NCBI GenBank assembly: GCA_009760855.2
Contig: WPIO01000054.1
Location: 2,579,501-2,643,500, forward strand
Length of the DNA: 64,000 nt
Direction: 5' to 3'
Source: Cristatella mucedo
Lineage: Eukaryota > Bryozoa > Phylactolaemata > Cristatellidae
Made by a program: the position numbers and the translations under genes. A model generated the notes under the pieces. That model was not told the origin of the DNA. It made no database searches and was given only the letters and a program-made list of their open reading frames with translations. Each line of letters begins with the position of its first letter. Positions within the stretch are counted from its first letter, which is position 1. Of the stretch, positions 59,000-64,000 are shown in pieces.

Positions 59000-59285
59000 T
59001 GTATGCATGTAAGTATCTTTTTCTATAACTCAACAAAGCCACAAAGAATACGTGGGTATTAAACAGGAGGGTTTTGTAAAGGGCACTCACAGCCTAAGCA
59101 ACTTTTGGTACACATTCGGTAGCCAACAGGTTTCATCTCACGAAACAAAGAGAAAGTGGGAAGCCTAGCAGTCAGGAGAGCAATTGAGGTAGCGAGTAGC
59201 ATGGAAGTAACAGCTCAGGGCTGCTGCAATAGATGAGCCCTAATCGGCAGCAGAAGAGTTGGTTTCGCTGCGTACGAATTGTCGC
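59000..59285 (-). mobile_element. Nested LINE 3' end, family 2, inside LINE J
   Basis: Matches 48185-48420 in the same order: ACAGCCTAAGCAACTTTTGG near 59090, GAAACAAAGAGAAAGTGGGA near 59140, CAGTCAGGAGAGCAATTGAG near 59169. LINE J text is interrupted between the segments for PIPTVLL and PCI and resumes on the other side. A GTATGCAT-type run at 59000-59010 marks its 3' tail. The family 2 hit is therefore younger than J. Confidence 0.85.
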
Positions 59286-60440
59286 AGAAGCAGGACAGTG
59301 GGAATATGATTCAAAGAACTAGTTATCTTTGATGAATGGGATATGAACTACAGTACAGGGGTCACTAATGAACCTAAATATAAACATTGAAGTACTGCAA
59401 GGAATGATACTGAACGACATGATGTATTGAATGAATTGGGTGACATCATTAGAGGGAGCATGCTACCATCGTAAGAATGGACTCTCCGATCTTGTCTATC
59501 TTCCTGACCAATGAGTTAGAGAAGCATCAGCTAGACCATCATAGATATAACCAAGTAATGAGCTATTCTGACAGTGGTTAAGGAGATGGTTGATCATCTA
59601 AATCACCATTCAAGGATTGTAAATCTGTGATTTAACGATGTTTTTCTAGAATATAGACTTGGCATTGGCTAGGATCGATTGGTGATACTTCCATTAGTCC
59701 TCGTTTGCCCATCAATGGACAGTGAGACCTCATTTTTTTATGCTTTATAAAGATTTTGATTAGTAGACCCAACTAGTTTGATATCTTCAGTTAACCAAAG
59801 ACAGTTTAGGCGAAGGTGCACAGTGAGCTTAGTAAGAGGTGCAAAGTCGTTGAACATATCAGCTGGTATCGTGTTGTAGCTACATACCAATGATGACATG
59901 TCAGAAGTGGATTAAGCAACAGAGGCAAATCAGATATTCTCACAAGGACATCATTGATGTCAAGGGTAATGAGGTTTGGTGGTTGACATATTATTTTAAA
60001 AGCAGATGAGCGCATGCATTTAGACTGATTAAGATATACATTTTGTCAGACATGCATTCCTTGCTAATAACTGGTGATGACAAAGTGTACTTGTAGGAGA
60101 AGAATTGGCCGAGTGTGCGACCTATGATATGACTAGGGCCGTACACATGAACCAAAAGAGACAGTGAGTCAGCCAGTGCACTAAAATCAGTGCTGAATGC
60201 ACGAGATCAATAATCAAAGAGAATGTTGAAATCACCCACAACGAGGAAGGACCGATTTTTGCACAAAGGATCGAAGTAACGTTGGAGAATTCTGAGATAA
60301 AGGACTTGGTACCTGGTGGGCAATAGACTGTCACAACCGGTTTCTTGTTGTCATGTGAAATCAAGACAATGGATTTGAAAGATGGCTTCGAGGGCACTGC
60401 ATATAGCCTGAAGTTCAATTTCGAGTGCTGGATAATTGCA

Positions 60441-60919
60441 ACTCTACTTGCAGTTTAGGATGATTTAGAGGTGTGAAAGGAGAAACTAGTCACTGTAGCG
60501 TCTTTGATTGTTCGATTTTCAGCGATTTTTTTCAAATTTAAGTGAAGGCGAGCGGGTCAATAGCTTTACATAAATTAGGTCGCCTATTACAAGGGTTGTA
60601 TTACACATTGAGTTCGGATTAAAAACACAAGCGTTAAGTTGGGCCGAAGAGTCGTAACAGGCTTGATGACCACTAAGTTACAGAGATTCACGGTAAAGCT
60701 TGTGGGCGAACATGGTGAGTGGTTCGAGACAATACCAGGAATACCAAACGGTCGATTACTTAGCTCGCAGTTTCCAAAAAATGGACGGCGTCAAAGCAGG
60801 CAGCCCGATAGCCGAACATCTACGAATGCAGTTGAATTACGATAACAAAGCAATATTAGGAGCACTCGGTTTGAACTAGCATGTAAATTACTCACCGCCA
60901 GCTTATATGGCACTACCAC
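60441..60919. other. No feature recognised
   Basis: Spacer between the 5' end of LINE J and the repeat at 60.9 kb. A 68-residue plus frame at 60639-60845 has no recognised domain. Confidence 0.4.
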
Positions 60920-61075
60920 CAGCGTGGGAGACCCAGCAGCCAGAAGCGATAGGTGCTTAGATGTCCATAGGCAGGTAATTTCTTACGTGCAACTGTCCAA
61001 CAGCAAGCGGATTAACTTGAAACGGGTCTTAGCTTTGTTGGTTTCCGTATATGGTGTTAGCAAGTACTTTAATAA
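60920..61075 (+). repeat. Repeat shared with 15780-15930
   Basis: AGCGTGGGAGACCCAGCAGC near 60923, AGATGTCCATAGGCAGGTAA near 60960, and GGGTCTTAGCTTTGTTGG near 61024 match the DNA upstream of LINE B. It lies on the strand opposite to neighbouring LINE J. Confidence 0.55.
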
Positions 61076-61299
61076 TCTCAAGAAGTCTTTGGCGCACGGG
61101 AAACGCCTGTAGGGTTTGATGTGCCTCAGCAAATGTGAACAGTGAACTCATGGTGTGGTTAGCTTAAATTTCAATGATATTCGAAGCTCGTACGGCAATT
61201 TCTACGAAAGTGCAACTTTTAAATTGCTGTGAGTCAACCGGCCCACACACTTACAGGGGCTCAAAGAGCATCCATCAATTAAGCACCTAAATTTGTCCC

Positions 61300-61360
61300 T
61301 GCTTTTGCAACATCCCGTCTGGACTTCTGTAACTCACTGTTTGCTGGTGTTCAACTGCTA
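61300..61360 (+). mobile_element. Short LINE scrap
   Basis: CATCCCGTCTGGACTTCTGT followed by AACTCACTGTTTGCTGG corresponds to the codons for TSRLDFCNSLLAG in L2-like ORF2. It is isolated, and the sequence to its right (61370-61610) is unassigned. Confidence 0.6.
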
Positions 61361-61929
61361 TGGGTCCGGAGGCAGCAGCCCTGATGGAGTCTCACGAAGA
61401 CTCCAGCAGGAACGGGAGCTGTACGTTTTACTCGATTGTTATTCCCTCAGTGGTTACATATACGAGCTGGCTGATTCACCACAGAAAAGGGAGTGCATCT
61501 GTGGTGGGCACATGCTTACATTAAAGGCCTGGCCCGGCACCGAGTCAATTGCAAAACCAAATGCTGCACAAACCTGTCAAGCCCCAAATTTGGCCGAATA
61601 ATTAGCTGAAAAATTCCGCAAGCAATAATTGAGCAGAGACTACTTCGTTTAAGGGTCTTTGATTTAATTTGTAATCGCAAATGGCTGAGCTTATGCATCT
61701 GCCAGTCAAGGATTGCAAGCTTGCACTTGATTCCTCCATAATACCTTCGGATATTCCGCTGCTATCTTCGCTGTAACTATTTATGAGCTGTCCTTGGATA
61801 TGCTACACAAAACAGGACCTGTTTGGCATAAGTTGCGATGTCGCCATTAGTTGATACCTACCTGCGGGCCTTCTCCAGCCGGTCAGTGAGAACCTTCCTG
61901 CATCCCGCGTTTGCCCTATAAACAGCTCG

Positions 61930-64000
61930 GCTATCAAACCTCCGACCCGTAAGTTTAAAGCACTAAATAGTACTTGTTGTGGCCGTAGCCCACCCGCCGT
62001 AGCCCAGCACGTCGTGAAACGTCGTCCGACGGCCGTTACCACGGTCAAATTCAAATACGAAGAGCCCCCGTTCGCCAGGCCGGACACACATGGAGGAGAA
62101 TAGAAGTCCCTTCATAGCCGTCGCCCAGTTGTTGGACAGCCTATTAAATTCCGCCTACTGAATGTCCGCTCACTGAAAACCAAGGTGTTACTTATCCGCA
62201 ATCAGGTGGTCCAGGAGAAGCTAGATGCATATCTGCTTACCGAAACTTGGATGACGCCTTGTTCCAGTAGCTGTATTTCTGAAACCACTCCACACGGGTT
62301 CTCATTCTATCAGTCCATGCCATCTGACAAGGTTAGTGGCGGGTTGAAATTGTGATTCGTGAATCGTTTCGCTATAAAATGTGCAGTTTCTCGCATGGGT
62401 CATTGTTTGAACCGGTTGCAATCAGGTCTTCATCAAAGACAGTGCCTCTCACTGTTTTGATATACCGGCCTTCCTCTGGCTGTCTAAACTTATTTATAGA
62501 GGAGTTTCCAGAGTTCCTTGCTAAAATATTACCGTGCGAAAGGCCGTTACTGATTGTAGGAGACTTAAATATTCACGTTGACAACCCTAGCAATAGCCAG
62601 GTCAGCTCATTTCTCGACCGTCTGTAGAATTTTGGTTTAGCCTTAAAGGCTAATTATAGCACCCACGTCGGTGGCCACATTCTAGATCTCCTGATCACTA
62701 AAGACGTCCTCCCCACTGACCCTCTCAGATCATTTTTAGGTCTCGTTTACTGTTCCTACTCCCCTATACGTACAGGGTAATGTCGAACTTGTCAAACGAC
62801 GTAACTTACAAAACAATGACATGGACAAGTTTTTGAAATCTGTTGATGATGAAGAACTTCTTTATTTCATTGCATTCAGATTGCATTCAGACTCGACCGG
62901 AAGCATCGATACCCTCACTGATGTGATGAGCATGAACTCACGTGCACTCTTGACAAGCGTGCTCCCTATCATTCTATCTGCGTTCAAAGTCGTGGAGATT
63001 CCTTTCAATTTACAAAAAAACTCCTAAAGATGAGTTGGGTTAAGCACAGGCTTAAACGTTGTTGCAGGAAATAGGGGTCTAATGCAGATGTAGTCAATTT
63101 CAAAGACTTCCTTCGAGTTTACACACGAAAGCTTAAAAAAACCAGGGCTTATTTGTTCCTTAGAAAGCTGGATTCATACTAGTCGGACACTAAACCAATT
63201 TATAAGACAGTAAACCATTTACTGACGCATGCTGTGAGGTCTGACTCCACAGATATTAAGGGCTCAGCCGAAAAAGTTTCTTTCTTCTTTACTGAAAAAA
63301 TTGTGCACATTCGTGCCTCCATTAAGCCTCCTCTGACTAAAGCAATCGCGGTTACTCAACCTAGGACCTTTCTTAAACGGTTTTCCGAGGTTTCTGCATG
63401 CGATGTGGCTGCCTTAATAAGGTCTAGCAAAAAGAGCTCGTCTCTTGAAGACCCCATACCTTCATCTCTGTGATATTCACTAGCAGACCAACTTAGTCCA
63501 GCCATAACCGAGATTTGTAATGCTTCTTTGGGAAAAGGGGTCGTCCCCAAGTCCTTCAAGTCGGCAATTATTAGACCCATTCTTAAAAAGCCTAAATTAG
63601 ACACAGAAGTCCTTGCAAACTATCGCCCAATTTCCCTTCTTCCTTTTTTATAAACGATTCTTGAAAAAATTGTTGCTAAGCAGCTGGTTGAACATATTGA
63701 AAGGTATTGGTGTGTCAGAAACATTTCAATCAGGGTTCAATAGGCAGCACTCCACTGAAACTGCTCACCTGCGTGTTAACACAGACATTCTACTGGGCCA
63801 CGTCGACGGGAATGTCACTGCTCTAGCTCTGCTAGATCTGTCTGCTGCCTTCGACACCATTGATCATGAGTTTCTGCTTGAACGATTGAGAACAGCGATC
63901 GATCTGGCAGACGAACCACTGGCGTGGTTTAAATCGTACTTGTCTGATCGTGCTCAATCCATATCGTGTGGGGGTCAGTTCTCAGAAACGAGAAGGATTA
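61930..64000 (+). mobile_element. LINE copy K, L2-like, distinct from family 1, truncated by the window end
   Basis: Runs from a GC-rich 5' coding part (about 61980) through the endonuclease (62140-62760) and into the reverse transcriptase (63230-64000), where the window stops just after the palm motif A region. Sequence and codons differ clearly from family 1. It may be the same family as the 3' ends at 48.2-48.8 kb and 59.0 kb, but the two parts do not overlap, so this cannot be shown here. Confidence 0.9.
61981..64000 (+). pseudogene. LINE ORF2 (endonuclease-reverse transcriptase), copy K, partial and frameshifted
   Basis: The endonuclease starts IKFRLLNVRSLKTKVLLIRN and has AYLLTETWMTP (catalytic Glu in TETW). 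After a one-base loss near 62347 come TVLIYRPSSGCLNLF and LIVGDLNIHVDNPSN. A TAG near 62625 cuts it before HILDLLITKD. The RT shows SSKKSSSLEDPIPSSL, then after TGA at 63471 ICNASLGKGVVPKSFKSAII and LANYRPISLLPFL. A TAA at about 63651, a +1 shift near 63700, then ETFQSGFNRQHSTETAHLRV and [20 protein letters not shown] (motif A) follow. The frame stays open to the window end. Stops are also seen near 62101. The element is inactive. Confidence 0.9.

Larger units (their letters stand above)
57262..60440 (-). mobile_element. LINE copy J, family 1, antisense, long, carrying a nested LINE
   Basis: On the minus strand it starts near 60440 with endonuclease text (frame 60122-60418: SFKSIVLISHDNKKPVVTVY, CPPGTKSFISEF). 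It continues through the EN-RT linker near 59400-59900, then the RT (58628-59008) and the C-terminal domain (57584-57965: ANLHWLPVKQRIYF). It ends in a decayed hairpin near 57298-57340 with an AT-rich tail. A family 2 LINE end interrupts it at 59000-59285. Many stops and shifts show it is dead. With copy B it allows the family's full layout to be read. Confidence 0.9.

Noticed and set aside
60700..60740. GGTTCGAGAC as a possible tRNA or SINE box B
   Set aside because: No box A at the right distance, no tRNA-like fold around it, and no similarity to the SINE family in this window.

Overview
The window reads as repeat-dominated nuclear DNA from an invertebrate animal. There are no dense operon-like reading frames, plasmid or phage genes. 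Instead it holds many decayed non-LTR retrotransposons (LINEs) of the CR1/L2 type, tRNA-derived SINEs, long dinucleotide microsatellites and a few exon-like open stretches bounded by GT/AG splice signals. CR1/L2 LINEs of this kind, with a 3' hairpin and an ATT tail, are widespread in aquatic metazoans. I cannot name the species. The one host protein domain I partly recognise, a CBM2-like carbohydrate-binding module, does not settle the phylum.

Layout. 1-5.4 kb: an old LINE remnant, a GA microsatellite and a young 5'-truncated LINE (A). 5.4-5.8 kb: two adjoining exons of a CBM2-like domain. 6.5-11.5 kb: a clear tandem duplication of a 2.5 kb unit of a complex repeat, called R1 here. 12.6-13.6 kb: a GC-rich island. 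14.2-19.4 kb: a repeat pair (R2) flanking the most complete LINE (B, endonuclease plus reverse transcriptase). 19.5-26.3 kb: mostly unassigned sequence with one possible terminal exon. 26.4-29.1 kb and 44.6-47.3 kb: two copies of one segmental duplication. 29.1-31.2 kb: an old LINE with a younger 3' LINE end nested in it. 31.2-42.9 kb and 49.9-55.8 kb: R1 copies, mostly head-to-tail, interrupted by LINEs E, F, G and I and by SINEs, with one inverted R1 copy into which LINE C has inserted. 56.3-57.0 kb: a GC-rich block ending in a good signal-peptide first exon. 57.3-60.4 kb: a long antisense LINE (J) with a second LINE nested in it. 61.9-64.0 kb: the start of another L2-like LINE (K) that runs off the window.

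The LINE open frames encode fragments of an apurinic-type endonuclease, a reverse transcriptase with the YADD box, and the C-terminal domain typical of L2-like elements. Every copy examined is 5'-truncated, frameshifted, carries stops, or is cut by the window edge, so none is shown to be autonomous. Several copies are very similar and one sits in a clean target-site duplication, so the family moved relatively recently. The host-gene candidates (CBM2-like exons, a signal-peptide exon, three orphan exon-like frames) cannot be joined into a complete gene from this window. I found no convincing new molecular system. The most informative signals are the structural history of nested insertions, tandem amplification and filled/empty sites, plus the small set of orphan exons.
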